A DNA stretch of 64,000 nt, taken from the NCBI RefSeq assembly GCF_000002425.4, contig NC_037273.1, forward strand, positions 7,085,506 through 7,149,505, in the 5' to 3' direction. Source of the stretch: Physcomitrium patens (lineage: Eukaryota; Streptophyta; Bryopsida; Funariales; Funariaceae). Below, one piece after another: positions 1 to 11,604 of this stretch. A program made the position numbers and the translations under genes. Position 1 is the first letter of the stretch. Each line of letters starts with the position of its first letter. Under the pieces are notes generated by a model. That model was not told the origin of the DNA. It saw only the letters and a list, made by a program, of their open reading frames with translations, and did no database searches.

Positions 1-2295
1 CCTGATGATCTCCTCCGAAATGGTTGCGGACTGTCGAGACGGTTCGGCAGTGTCCTCGATGAAGAATGGGTGCACTTCCTCAAGTTGGGATACCACGGTG
101 TGCATCTTTGGTCGCCGCTCAGGCACAGGATCTACACACTTCATTGCAATCTGCAACATGGTCACCAGTTCTCCTTCTATGTTCTGGTAGCGCATGAGCT
201 CTAGGTCGAACACTTCGGCTGTCCACTCTTCACGGACGATGGACTGCACCCAGCGTGGCAAGTCGACGGGTTCATCATTGGAAGACGCTGGCGTCGGTGC
301 CTTCCCAGTCAGAAGCTCCAGTAGTAACTGCAAAACCAAGAATTGGAATATTAGGTGTGTAATTTACAGAGGCTCAGTAGCCACAATTGAAGTTTCATGG
401 TCATGAAGAGTGATAGGACTGCAGGAATGGAACATACCACTCCAAAGCTGTACACATCCGACTTCTGTGTCACTTTGCGAGTTGCGCTGACCTCAGGTGC
501 TCGGTAACCAACCATTTTTGAACCAGAAGAGGAAGAACTCAATAATTGTGCGAGTCCGAAATCGGCGATGCAAGCTTCTAGGTCTCTGTTGAGCAGAATG
601 TTGGACGACTTGATGTTCCCATGCACAAAACTGGGTCCTCCTTGTGAATGCAGATATGCAAGTCCCTTGCCAGCTCCTATTGCGATCCTGACTCTTGTAA
701 GCCAATCCACCGGTGTGCGATTCTTGCCTCGATTGTCTGACAAACACAAAATGGTATGGAGTATTACTTAAAACCTACTCGATATGATAACATCCCAAAA
801 TAAAAACTAGTGATTAGGGTAGAAACTTACTGTGCAGAAGGGCAGCGAGGTTGCCCATCGGCATGTAATCAGAAACTAGAAGTTTCTCATCTTTGGAGAA
901 ATAATATGCTCGGAGGGGCACTAGATTCCGATGCTGCAACTTTCCTACAACCTGGATCAATGTTTCAAAGTCTTTCTTGCACGTAGTCACGTCTTTCAAC
1001 CTCTTCACCGCCATGACCGTTCCATCTTCCAAAATCGCCTTGTAAGCAGTTCCCACAGTGCCCTTGCCCAGCACCTCGGCCGATGCTCGTAACAAATCAT
1101 CTAGATCAAATGAGACCAGGGAGAAGGATATCAACCTGTTGGCCCCCTGCTCCCCTGCCCCCGAGACGGCATGTTCATCTCCATTGTCCCCGGGTCCTTT
1201 CTCACGCAGCTTGTCACGGGAGATGTCAGGGGTTATCGCGTGCGAAATCTCACGAAGTTCAGGTTCTGAAGAAGATTCCTGTCCGCTGTTTCTAAGGAAT
1301 ATACAGAAAAGTGCTACGAGCGCAAGAATCAGAAATGTTACTGATCCCAAGACGATACCAACGATTACGACAGTTGACAGCCTCTTCTTGCCATTCGACG
1401 ATGTTGCAGATTGTCCGCTTGAGAATGGACATAAGGATGGAAGAGGTGGACCGCAGAGACCGGCATTGCCAACGAAGGAATCGACAGGGAATCTGGACAG
1501 GAGTGCTGGTACAGCTCCAGATAAATTGTTGTTACCAACATCGAATATCGTCAAATTCGCCAAATTCAAGACTGGAATGCTTCCCGAGAATGAGTTGTTG
1601 CGGAGGTTCAGCAAGTAAAGCTGAGAGAGTTTCCCGATCGACTCCGGTATGGTGCCGTTCAACCTGAATACAAATAGAATTCATATGAGCTGGCTATCCG
1701 AATAACAGGAAAACTACGATTGCTGAAGAGAAATTTGACAATTTAACATTGAAATAGAACATCCAAAATCGAACCTGACTGATCATCTTAGAAGTTGCCT
1801 CCAGCAGGAATTAAAATCTCACCTATTAAACTCCAAGCTCAATTGAGTCAACTGCGGCCACAGTTCGGCGACATCTGGTAGAGGTCCATAGAAGCCGTTG
1901 CCTGCCAGATACAATGCCTTCAAGTTCTTGCATTTACCCAGCTCTGCGCCAGGAAACAGATCTGACAACTTGTTGCCACGCAAACTCACAATCTCAAGAT
2001 TGGATAGCAAGCTTAAACTCCCCGGTGGTATAATCCCTCGAAGCCCTTTACCCGGCAATCGGAATTCTGTCACCCTATTCTCGGCGCAGGTTATGCCAGC
2101 CCAATTACAAGGCGATGTAGTGTCCACCCAGTTAAACTTCGTCCCTTTTGGATCATGGTAGTCGCTGAAGATGCGAAGTGCTCTTCTATCAGCTTCTAAA
2201 TCTTGGCCTGCCACTGAAACCATGCTAAGGACGGCCACCAAGACAGTTGCCATCTTAATCATGTTCAACTCTGGTTCATGCCTCCTCTTAGTCAT
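1..2295 (-). CDS. LRR receptor-like kinase, copy A (probable pseudokinase), 3' end cut by window edge
   Basis: Plasma-membrane LRR-RLK of the plant subfamily that includes Arabidopsis RKL1-type proteins (known family). Exons, all GT-AG: 2295-1823, 1663-831, 736-438, 327 to beyond 1; intron phases 2, 1, 0. They give 644 codons, open at the edge. Order: signal peptide, LRR N-cap with the paired-Cys pattern (CNWAGITC), about six LRRs, LCGPP juxtamembrane motif, one TM helix, kinase. Glycine loop [14 protein letters not shown]-type lysine in MAVKRLKD and DFG are present, but the HRD motif reads HGN (HGNIKSSN), so the catalytic Asp is Asn. This suggests scaffold-type rather than phosphotransfer signalling (inference). 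Start: the ATG at 2295 aligns with the start of copy B; an ATG 9 nt upstream (2304) is also in frame. By comparison with copy B about 35 C-terminal residues are missing. Confidence 0.93.
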
Positions 2296-3172
2296 TTCTA
2301 ACAAATTGCAAAATTCTCACAAGGGTGCGCCAAAACAGAATATCATTCTGAATGTCTCCAACTTCAGAAGGTGGTTAGCTCCTTCCAAGTAGGGAGATTC
2401 TAGCATTGAATTCCACATCCGCCAGCTTCATACCCCTCCATCTCTATAATAGCTCTTCTCAAATCTCAGGTTTGGTGTTCCTCACTTTTGCTTGGCGGCA
2501 CAATCACCAGCAGATCAATTAGTTTGATCAGTAATTCTCACAAAATTTAGTACCCAGGACGATTCGGCCATCTTCGAGAGGGAAGGACCGTCACTTTCCA
2601 TCAACCTGGAACCCGACCTGCTTGCATGTACTCCATCGTATTGACGCTACTACAACGAGGAAACAAAAACTAGCCTTAGGTTTGAAAAGAGTGTGTACAT
2701 GCGTAGTGGGTTGAAAAGTACTTACGAGAGCTAGCTAATGGGCCCTTTCGAACGCATGCACCTGAAAGCAACAACAGACGGAAGCTGACCTAAATAAGCT
2801 AGAATTCCGCAGTACACATACCACAATGACAACCACGGGCTGCGCTACAACTCAACGACGCCTCATGAGATCCGCCAATTGTAAATAGAGGTCAAAACAG
2901 CTTGAAACTCCGCCGGCATAAGGGTCTGGCATTTCCATAGCACAGGGATCAGAATTCCAGCACCCATGCAACCGTCCCTCAGCACACATTCTCGAGTCTC
3001 CTGCTCATTGACGGACACATTGCCACCCCTCTTCCAAAATCCTGCCTCTTTCCAACCCAGGCTTCCGCAACTCCCACCCAAATTCAACAAACCGCGATGG
3101 AATGCAGCTGCCGAAGGTTGTCATCGCCCACCTGCTGTCACAACCCACAACTGCAACTCCATCAGGGAATCC
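2296..3172. other. 5' flank of LRR-RLK copy A
   Basis: Mixed-composition upstream region. On the minus strand a TATA-like CTATTATAGAG lies near 2440-2455. No confident ORF; the short frame at 2863-3090 has no recognisable features. Probably promoter and 5' UTR of copy A, possibly shared with the ORF above. Confidence 0.4.
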
Positions 3173-3517
3173 CTACAACAGCACCATGGCTCTGCTGCTG
3201 TCTCTCCGCCCCACCCCCTCCCCCCCGGCGGCTGGTCCAACCATCCCTGGATCGCTGATGGCAGGAACCCAGATTGGAAGTGGAGAGCCCACAAACGGAG
3301 GGACATCCGTGTGTGCGTCCGAAGGCATTTCCAAATCCGGACCCCTATTGCTGTAAAGTGTGGCGCCCAATGCCAGCCTTGAGAGCACACTCTCGCCTCC
3401 AGAAATAGTGTGAGCCGTGGGCGCAATGCAGTGACGGGGAGACCGAAAAGTTGGAGCGAGATGGCCCTGACCCAGGCTCCCATCCACCACAGCAGACGAC
3501 GATGAATCCCCCTGCAT
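3173..3517 (-). CDS. Possible first exon or ORF of an unknown gene, 114 codons
   Basis: Open frame from ATG 3517 in a GC-richer block upstream of RLK copy A, same strand. The product is rich in Ser, Gly and Pro (starts MQGDSSSSAVVDG; contains LPIWVPAISDPG) with no TM or family I recognise. Composition is more protein-like than the overlapping frames, and CG-rich sequence at 3520-3780 could be its promoter. It could instead belong to a long 5' leader of RLK copy A, or be chance. No downstream exon could be joined with confidence. Confidence 0.25.
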   Translation of the reverse strand: MQGDSSSSAVVDGSLGQGHLAPTFRSPRHCIAPTAHTISGGESVLSRLALGATLYSNRGPDLEMPSDAHTDVPPFVGSPLPIWVPAISDPGMVGPAAGGEGVGRRDSSRAMVLL

Positions 3518-3839
3518 CGATTGATCGATCGATCGTTCTATCGATGATGATGACTCGCATGCGAGAGTTCAACCAGGGTCGACAATTCCCTCGCGATCCC
3601 GGAGCTTTTCCCGACGCATCCACGCCCATCGTCTCCCACAAGTTTCTAAATTTCGGCGCTTCGTGATATTACGCATCCGCGTCTTCTCACGATGCAGAGT
3701 AGACATGGATCCACTTTCGTCCGTCCACTTCACCCAACTTTCGTCCTCGTCCTCGTCATTCTTCGTTCATCGACTTTAACGGCATCCTCGCTTTTCGTTG
3801 GACATTCTGCATAATTCGAGGGTAGCGCAGGAAACCCCC

Positions 3840-4562
3840 ATCATTAATTTTAGGGTGGCACCACTTGGAAGAATTGAAAATAAAAACAAGGATCAAAGAA
3901 AAAAGGGAATGAAAAACATTATCACTCTAACAAACTTGTACTTTTTATTCTATCACTTTTTTACTTTTCCCATCTATGAAAAAAAAAAACAAAATTATAA
4001 ATATAATTATCATTCATTTTTCATTACTAATAATTTTGAGTTGTGTGCAAATGGTGCTAAAATATTGACTTTACTTCAATTTCCAAAGGCAAGTAGTCAC
4101 AATTGCTATGAACTTAAATCTATTTTTTGTCATTAGTATATTAAAATTAAAAAATAAATAATTACATGACTTAAAGTTCACATTGGTTGAGATTAACTTG
4201 TTACAAAATTTAAAAAGATGTAACACTCAGATTAAGATTGCTTTTTGACTGATGCAGTAATGAATGATTAAATAAATAAAAATAAATATAAAAATCCTTT
4301 TATAATGACTTAAAATTCATCAGAATTATTTAATTTATAAGGAATAATAAATGAAAATATATATATCACTTTAAAAAAATACAATATCACTGTAAATAAT
4401 TGATTACTTATTGTATATGTTAAACTATTCTTTAAAATTATGGAAAAAAATCATACCATGTGGCTCTTCTTAATTGCTTGATTTATTTTTTATTTTTTAT
4501 GTTATGCTAAAAACAAAGACATTGATATTTGTGTCAAAAACCCCCAGCATTAAGCGTCATTT

Positions 4563-4602
<40 letters not shown>

Positions 4603-5129
4603 CAAATTTTAGAAAATTACTTATTAAATGTTTTTATCAAAAAATAAACTAAAAATACTTGTGATATTGTGACTATAAAAAATAATTATTTTTGGATACC
4701 AATATAAAACACGTATAAGACACCAAAATTTTATTTCAAATTAAAATTTAAATCAATAAATAGCTGATTGATTGTCTTAGAATAACTTCTTTCTCTCAAA
4801 AAACCATGCATGCTTTTTTCCTAAAAAGTTTAAATTTTTTTTGAGAAATCTATATCTGTATAAAAGGTAGAATTAATAGAAATTATATTTTTTATTGTAC
4901 TATATGTTTTCTACTTGAATTCCTTTTTTTTCTTTTATGTCTTATCTATTTTTTTTTCAATTTCATATTAAATTTGAATTAAAATGTTCAAATAATACAT
5001 AAAATACAAGATTTGCAATTTTTCAAGTTTTTAATTAAAATTTCTTTAAAATTTTGCAAACATGTAACATAATTATCTTTACCAAATATAATTTCATTAT
5101 TTAACATATGTATTAAAATGAAAAAATTG

Positions 5130-5167
<38 letters not shown>

Positions 5168-5522
5168 TTTGAAAAATCATTACAAATGTTTCAATGTATT
5201 TTTACAGTACATTATAATCTTAGTTTCACTGATGACATTTTATGATTTTCAAGATATTTGACACTTTTCCAGAAATACTTATAACTAACAAAGTCTACTT
5301 TTTTATTAAAACAAATTCTTTAAGGTTTTCAGTTAATGATGTCAAAAATCACATTAAAATGAGATTAAAATAAGATTAAAATACGATTATATTGATAATT
5401 ATTTTTTGAACCATTTAATAAAATTTGTTTCGTATATAGACAAATCAATTCTTTTGCTTGAATATACAAACTTATAAATGTATTGGAGTACAATGAATTC
5501 TATGTAAACAATCAAACCAGAA

Positions 5523-5564
<42 letters not shown>

Positions 5565-5990
5565 GTGTGTGTGTGTGTGTAAACATAGATAAATCTTGAA
5601 CAATTGTGAAAAAAGAAAGTTTGTAATTGAATTTATGACAGTCATGGTAATCCACACTTACAATCTTCGCAATGAGGTTTTTCTTTCTTTTTTTTTCTTT
5701 CTTACATAATCTTACTAACTCCTATTCTGAATGCAACTGAAAATCTATTCTAAAAATGCTTCCACTCTATAGAAAATTATAAAATAATATTCTCCAACAG
5801 CAGTGAAAACCACTAACAAACATACTCCAATAGACAATCACTTGGGAATTCAATCCAAAAGCGTAGACAAAAGTCTGCATGTATTACTACATGAAATCGC
5901 ATATAATACAAAATAAAACACTGGCTTCATTCTACCAGAAAACCTACAAAAACACAGATGAGGTTGAACAAGTTGGATGATCATTCCTCC
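3840..5990. other. AT-rich intergenic DNA with microsatellites
   Basis: Geneless stretch between the two RLKs. It holds (TA)n tracts at about 4566-4601, 5134-5161 and 5525-5562, the last running into a (TG)n tract to 5580. No coding frame or intact transposon domain seen. The short frame at 5472-5657 only translates the dinucleotide repeat. Confidence 0.7.
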
Positions 5991-6716
5991 ATAGGCGCCA
6001 CCCATTCAAGCTAACGATGGCTAAATATATGCAGAAGAAGTCCGTTAAAACAGAGCCAGAAAGAGTAGCAGATGCTTAATTTAGTGAAGGAAAGCCTTCA
6101 TATCGATGAACTACCACCATCACACTCGGCAGATAAAACAAAGGTTTCAATGATTTTGTTTTTAGATCCGTTGTGTGATGTGGCTGGTGAGCAAGAGAGG
6201 CTGCCTTAACAGGTTACGAGTTCACATGTGCTGAATACAAAGGTTGCATATATGGAAGAAGTGACAGTTGTACTAAAGAGGACCAGCTTGTGGCAGAAGA
6301 GCTTCAAGGCTGCTGTGGTGTCGCTATTTCTCGGCAGTTCTTTGTTTCTGCTCCACACCTTCCTTGAAAATTAATAGAAGATAAGTTTCGTGCAGTAGTA
6401 ATTTGAGAGACAGTTTTTAGTCCGACATGAGCTGAATCTGTGAGTACATCGGTCGAATTCAGTGGGATTGGTTTTTGGAAGCGACGGTAGTAATTGACAG
6501 CAATGTTCAATAATGAATCAATTACACAAACTTATTATTAAAACAATCAGTCTCGGCTTGAATGTTGTTTATCAGATCGCACCAATGATGTCAGTCGTCC
6601 ACATTATGTACATCCGATCAACATGCGAATGACTACTACTACTACAACAACAATTTGTCAATGAGTCTCGATGCCACAAGCTCGACAAAAGGAAAACACA
6701 GAGGAATCGGATTTCT
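5991..6716 (-). other. 3' flank and probable 3' UTR of LRR-RLK copy B
   Basis: Composition rises towards genic levels next to the copy B stop codon. No convincing ORF; the short frame at 6304-6510 is unsupported. Assigned as 3' UTR/flank by position only. Confidence 0.4.
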
Positions 6717-9153
6717 CTACACGTCAGGGCGCTCGGAAGGATTGTGAGAATCAGACGATGGGGCTGACGGCGTCTGGTGAAAGGACGGGGTGTTTTCCAC
6801 CGAGTCCTGGTCTTTCTCACTACCCTTCGATTTTTCCTCGGAGACGCTCTCAGACTGTCGAGATGCTTCGTCGCCAGTGTCAGAGGAAAAAGGATGCACA
6901 TCTTCGAGAAGAAGGTGCACATCGGCCATCTTCGGACGCCGGTCGGGAACGGCGTCAACACATTGCATGGCAATCTGCAGCATACCCACCATTTCTTCCT
7001 CGATGTTCTGATAGCGCATCAGCTCCAGGTCAAATACTTCAGCTGTCCATTCTTCTCGAACCACGGATTGCACCCAGCCTGGGAGGTCGATGCCTTCTTC
7101 GTTCATCGAAACTTGAGCCGGTGCTTTCCCGGTTAAAAGCTCCAGCAGTAGCTACAAAACCAACAGAATGGGAACGGTTACTGAAGGACGTGGAGAGTAT
7201 TACAAGACAGGGACACGACTTTCGTGGACTTGAAGAGAGTGATTATGGTACAAGGAGACATACCACTCCGAAGCTGTACACATCGGACTGCTGAGTCACT
7301 TTACGAGTCTCGGAGATCTCGGGTGCTCGGTAACCGATTATTCTAGAAGAGGCAGATGTAGAACTAAGCAACTGTGCCAGCCCAAAATCTGATATACAAG
7401 CTTCTAGATCTCTGTTTAGAAGAATATTCGATGACTTGATATTTCCGTGCACGAATCTGGATCCTCCTTGAGCATGCAGATATGCAAGTCCTCTTGCAGC
7501 TCCAAGTGCAATTCTTACTCTGGTCACCCAATCCAGAGGTGTGCGGCTGCTGCCTCGGTTGCCTGCGAAACATGTAGCAGATAAGCTATGTCACAAATCT
7601 TAAGAAATCCATCAATTACAAGGTGTCTTGCTTAGTGTGCCGAAATACATGTCCAAATGTCACCGTGTCAAAAGAACTCACCATGAAGGAGAGCGGAAAG
7701 ACTTCCCATAGACATGTAGTCATATACCAAGAGCTTCTCGTCTTTGGAAAAGTAATAAGCACGAAGAGGCACCAGATTCCGGTGCTGCAGCTTCCCGACT
7801 ACTTCAATTTGTGCTTCAAAATCCTTCCTGCTAATGGACACATCTTTTAATCTCTTCACAGCCAAGATGGTCCCCTCCTCGAGAACCGCTTTGTATGCCG
7901 TTCCTGCGCTTCCCTTGCCCAGCACCTCGGCCGAGGCGCGCAACAAATCCTCCAGATCAAATGAGAACCTCTTCCCTTCAAAAAAGACCAATTTGTTGCG
8001 CTCCAGATCCCCTACAACAGAGCTGGAGAATTCCGCTCCCGGTTCCTCAACACCCTTGTCGCGCGCTTTCTCACGAGCTTTCCTAGGTCCTGCAGGTTCC
8101 GAAGAACTCCGCCAATTCTTGATTCGTTTCCAAAAGCATAAAAAAAGCCCGATGATCAAGAGTATTAGCAATACAATTCCACCGACAATGATGGCTGTTA
8201 AAGCAGTAGACGATAGCAGCTTTTGCTTCACTGTCGTCCCCGCTTCTGGCTCGGTAGTAGGGATGGGACTCGGTACTATTGCCAGCGGGCACACGGTGGC
8301 GAGAGGGAAACCGCACAAGCCAGGATTGCCCAGCAAAGGATCTGAGCCAAATCTGAATATACTTGCTGGTACAGGCCCTGACAAGTTGTTATTGGATACG
8401 TCAAATAGCGTTAAGTTCACCTGATTGAAGTCAGGAATCCTTCCGGAAAAGGAGTTGTTGCGGAGATTCAGCAAGTGAAGGCGTGTGAAGAGGCCAATCG
8501 CGTCCGGAATAGTCCCATTAAACCTGAAATTACAAAAGTACAACTAGCGAATCAGTCAATACCATTAGGAGAGAAGCCCCGGATAAGAACAAACAAATCA
8601 CAACCCATCAAGCGATCCACAGTCAGAAATTCGAGGTACTACATGAAAAAAAATGAGACGCAAAAAAGAAAATTATAGCTGACCTGTTGTACTCCAAGCT
8701 CAAGTGCGTGAGCCGGGGCCAGAATCCAGTAAGATTTGGTACGGGTCCATAAAAATCGTTGCGCCCGAGGTAGAGTGCATGCACATGGTTGCAATTTCCC
8801 AGTTCGCCAGGAAATGGACCTGTCAACTGGTTGTTGCGCAGGCTCACAACTCGAAGCTCTGAGAGCAAGCTCAAACTGGAGGAAGGTATGATGCCTGTGA
8901 GCCCCTCACCAGGCAACCGAACTTGAGTGACACGGTCTCGAGAGCATATTATACCATTCCAGCTGCATGTTGAGGTCGTGTTTATCCAGTTCAGTTTAGT
9001 TCCTCTGGGGTCGAACACGTTTCTGAATGTGATAAGAGCTCTCGTGTCAGCTGCTAAGTCCTGGCCTGCTGAGCAAACGAAAAACAGGACCACCATAAAT
9101 AAGATTGCGACATTGGCCGTACTTGACTCCCGATCACGGTTTCCCTTGGCCAT
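6717..9153 (-). CDS. LRR receptor-like kinase, copy B (probable pseudokinase), complete
   Basis: Tandem paralogue of copy A. Exons 9153-8684, 8523-7682, 7562-7264 and 7151-6717 (stop TAG), all GT-AG, phases 2, 1, 0, total 681 aa. Signal peptide about 1-38, LRR N-cap Cys pair (CSWNGIIC), about six LRRs to residue 213, LCGFP motif near 225, TM about 266-288, kinase about 353-620. Glycine loop at 359-366 ([10 protein letters not shown]), lysine K380 (AVKRLKD), HGN instead of HRD at 476-478, DFG at 496-498, APE present. The missing catalytic Asp predicts a pseudokinase, as is known for this RLK subfamily. The C-tail after the kinase is Ser/Glu-rich. The start ATG 9153 matches copy A; an in-frame ATG 27 nt upstream would put a Cys/Ser-rich stretch before the signal peptide. 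Head-to-tail order and identical exon phases show local duplication. Confidence 0.96.
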
Positions 9154-9486
9154 CTCTGACGATCTGCTGCAGTCGTACAAGCTTGCTGGGCAGAGAGGGG
9201 GCTAGAATACTGTCATGACATCCTTGGTCTGGAGGAATGCATATCTTTCCAAGTGCGAGACAATTCGTCTGCCTCTACCCGAGATTCTTTCATGATCCTG
9301 AAGGTCGATGCAGGCTTCGACAGCTTCAACTACTACTGCAGTTCAACGGAAACCTGCACTAAGATCACAACTTTTACAACGTTAGACCTTACAAACCCTT
9401 CGCGCAATGCATCTGTTGGTTCACCTCTTCACTATAAATGTAAGGTGCTCATTTCCAGTAATGAGTGTAGCAGAATACCACTCGGG

Positions 9487-9518
<32 letters not shown>
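9487..9518 (+). repeat. Poly(A) tract, 32 A
   Basis: Uninterrupted run of A about 330 bp upstream of the RLK copy B start (poly(T) in the gene's sense). No flanking target-site duplication was recognised. It is either slippage expansion or the tail of an old retroposon. Confidence 0.85.
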
Positions 9519-9520
<2 letters not shown>

Positions 9521-10465
9521 TGGCCGAAGATATCTCCACGCCTACTACACTTCTCAAAACCTTTCAAGCATGGACATGGCCACTAACAGCGACGAATCTT
9601 GAATATTTAAATGTATAAGACAAAAAATTCAATTATCGCAGTAATCAATGTTGGCAATGGCTTTCCAGTAGAGACTGGGAAGGGAAACAAGAGCTCAAAC
9701 GGAAGAGCCAGAGTTCTGTCTCCTGAAGTGCCCAAGAAAGGCCAGCAACGGATTCTGCAATTAGGAGAGTTGCCTTGTTCAGCATACAGAAGCACCAAGC
9801 TCGAGTATTACTCACCACGACAATGTGGAGCTTCAATTTCTATCATCTAGCTGCTGACCATCAATTGCAACTCCACACTCTCCCCCGCTGCAAGCCACCA
9901 GGACCACTTCACTTCAGCAGCTAATGCCTTCAGCTCGGACTCCAAAGCACCGACAGCCCAAAACTCAAACTAACACACAACCAACCTCCCGCGGCACTTA
10001 TCACCCGTCTGCCTACAAAGAGGTCGATGCCCACTACAGAGATAGAAGTGCAACCAAACAGGCAGCCAGTACCAGAGCTGGGTTGGACCACAAGCTGTCC
10101 CGGCTACCTCAAGCAGGCTCCTCAAAGCTGGCCACAACGCCAACAGAAAGGGAGCTAGCGGCAAGTCCAAATCGCAAGTACAACGCCCCTGCAGCAACTT
10201 ATCTTTCCGCAGGCAGTAGCCTGCAACGCAGCAGACGACTGTGGGATTATAATACAAACTGGGTGTGCTGGATTACGCATGTGTGAATGGCCGATAGCGG
10301 CAAGGGCAATGCCTCGTTCCTCTCGCCCACCTCGTCTAGAGCGTCACCTCGGCGTCAGTGGAAGCCATGCCGTTCTTCTTCAATGTTGCTCCCACCATGC
10401 TCCACCATGCCGCTGCTGCTGCAGGTGGAGCAGCAACCCATCCATCCCAACTCAACCCACCTCAC
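9519..10465. other. GC-richer flank upstream of RLK copy B
   Basis: Moderate-GC DNA with several overlapping short frames on both strands (for example 9924-10286 plus and 9970-10257 minus). None shows a recognisable domain. Probably promoter or leader of copy B, or later exons of the candidate secreted-protein gene. Confidence 0.3.
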
Positions 10466-10580
10466 CCAAGGGATTGTTCTGACACCCCCCCGGCGTCCCA
10501 ACCAAGGCATCGCAGCCTCCTCCTCCTCCTCCATGGAACACGGCCAGCAGCAGCAGCACCGCAGCCATCCCCTTCATCAT
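10466..10580 (-). CDS. Possible first exon of a small secreted protein
   Basis: From ATG 10580 the minus strand encodes a short signal-peptide-like start: a basic residue, then a hydrophobic run (AAVLLLLAVF), then a Gly run and two Cys within 12 residues (CDALVGTPGGC). The frame reaches a good splice donor, G|GTGAGG, with GT at 10465-10464, before stopping six codons on. An upstream in-frame extension to 10742 is Lys/Arg-rich and looks like leader. I could not find the next exon or the family. Chance is possible because the region is a GGT/GCT simple-sequence block. Confidence 0.3.
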
Positions 10581-10742
10581 CAGCGAGAGTCCCCTTTGCT
10601 TGACTTCTTTGCTTGTGTGTTCCTCCTTCCCAGAATGCCTTCCTCCATGCCTGTTTCTGACATGCTGAAATGACCACCTTGAACGGGATTTCATTTCACT
10701 TTTCTTTTTATGTTTTCTGCTTCTTTTCCCTTTTGAATCCAT

Positions 10743-11563
10743 TCATGATTTCATCCTACGAGGCAAAATCGGGTGACGTTGCTATCATGTGTGCATACAA
10801 AGTGTATTACAATGTCAAAACATTGTTCTAAGGTTCATTCATATTTTTGGGTCTTAATTTATTTTTATTTAGCATTTCAAGACTGTTTCATGTTTGTGAC
10901 AGTGAATTAAGTTTTACAAAATGTAACTTTTTTGGTTTCAATAAATTCATTTACATCAAAAAGATGCTACTTAATGAGTATTTTTGAAAAATGGTAAAAA
11001 ATTCAAGAATCGTAAGAGTAGAAAATATATTTGATTACAATAATACTTAGATATAAGATAGGAATAAAATAATACTTGGATTGTTCTAAAACTTTTATTA
11101 GCAAAATTTAAAAACATATGTCTTTTCATTTTATTCATGTTATAACATCTTGGTCTATAAAGTCTTATAAGTGAGGTTCTAAAATTGTAGAATGTTAAAT
11201 AAAGTTTATAGAATCTTCTAAAAGATTATATATATATATATATATATTATGATTTTAAAAGAATATAAAGTTTCTAATAGACTAAAAATATCATAAAAAA
11301 TTCTAAAAAATTATAAACTTTTTAAAATTCTACTAAATATATTTTTAGAGATTTTTAAAGAACCATTAAAAGTATTATGAATACCCAGAATATTTGAGAA
11401 GATTAATAAATATTCTTAAGTATATTTGAGGATATAATTTGTTATTTGTTTGTCACATCAATTCCTCTTTGAAAGGAATGTCATCCTTCTCAAATTTTGC
11501 AACAAATTTAATGATCTATTTTTTTATGTATTAAAAAATCCAAATACTCATTAAAAAGTTGAT

Positions 11564-11604
<41 letters not shown>

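Noticed and set aside
1058-1618. 186-codon plus-strand frame
   Set aside because: Antisense shadow of RLK copy A exon 2.
5472-5657. Short minus-strand frame with Thr-His and Ile-Tyr runs
   Set aside because: It only translates the (TG)n and (TA)n microsatellites.
7834-8424. 196-codon plus-strand frame
   Set aside because: Antisense shadow of RLK copy B exon 2.
6717-9153. RLK copy B considered an active kinase
   Set aside because: The HRD motif reads HGN, lacking the catalytic Asp, although other motifs are intact.
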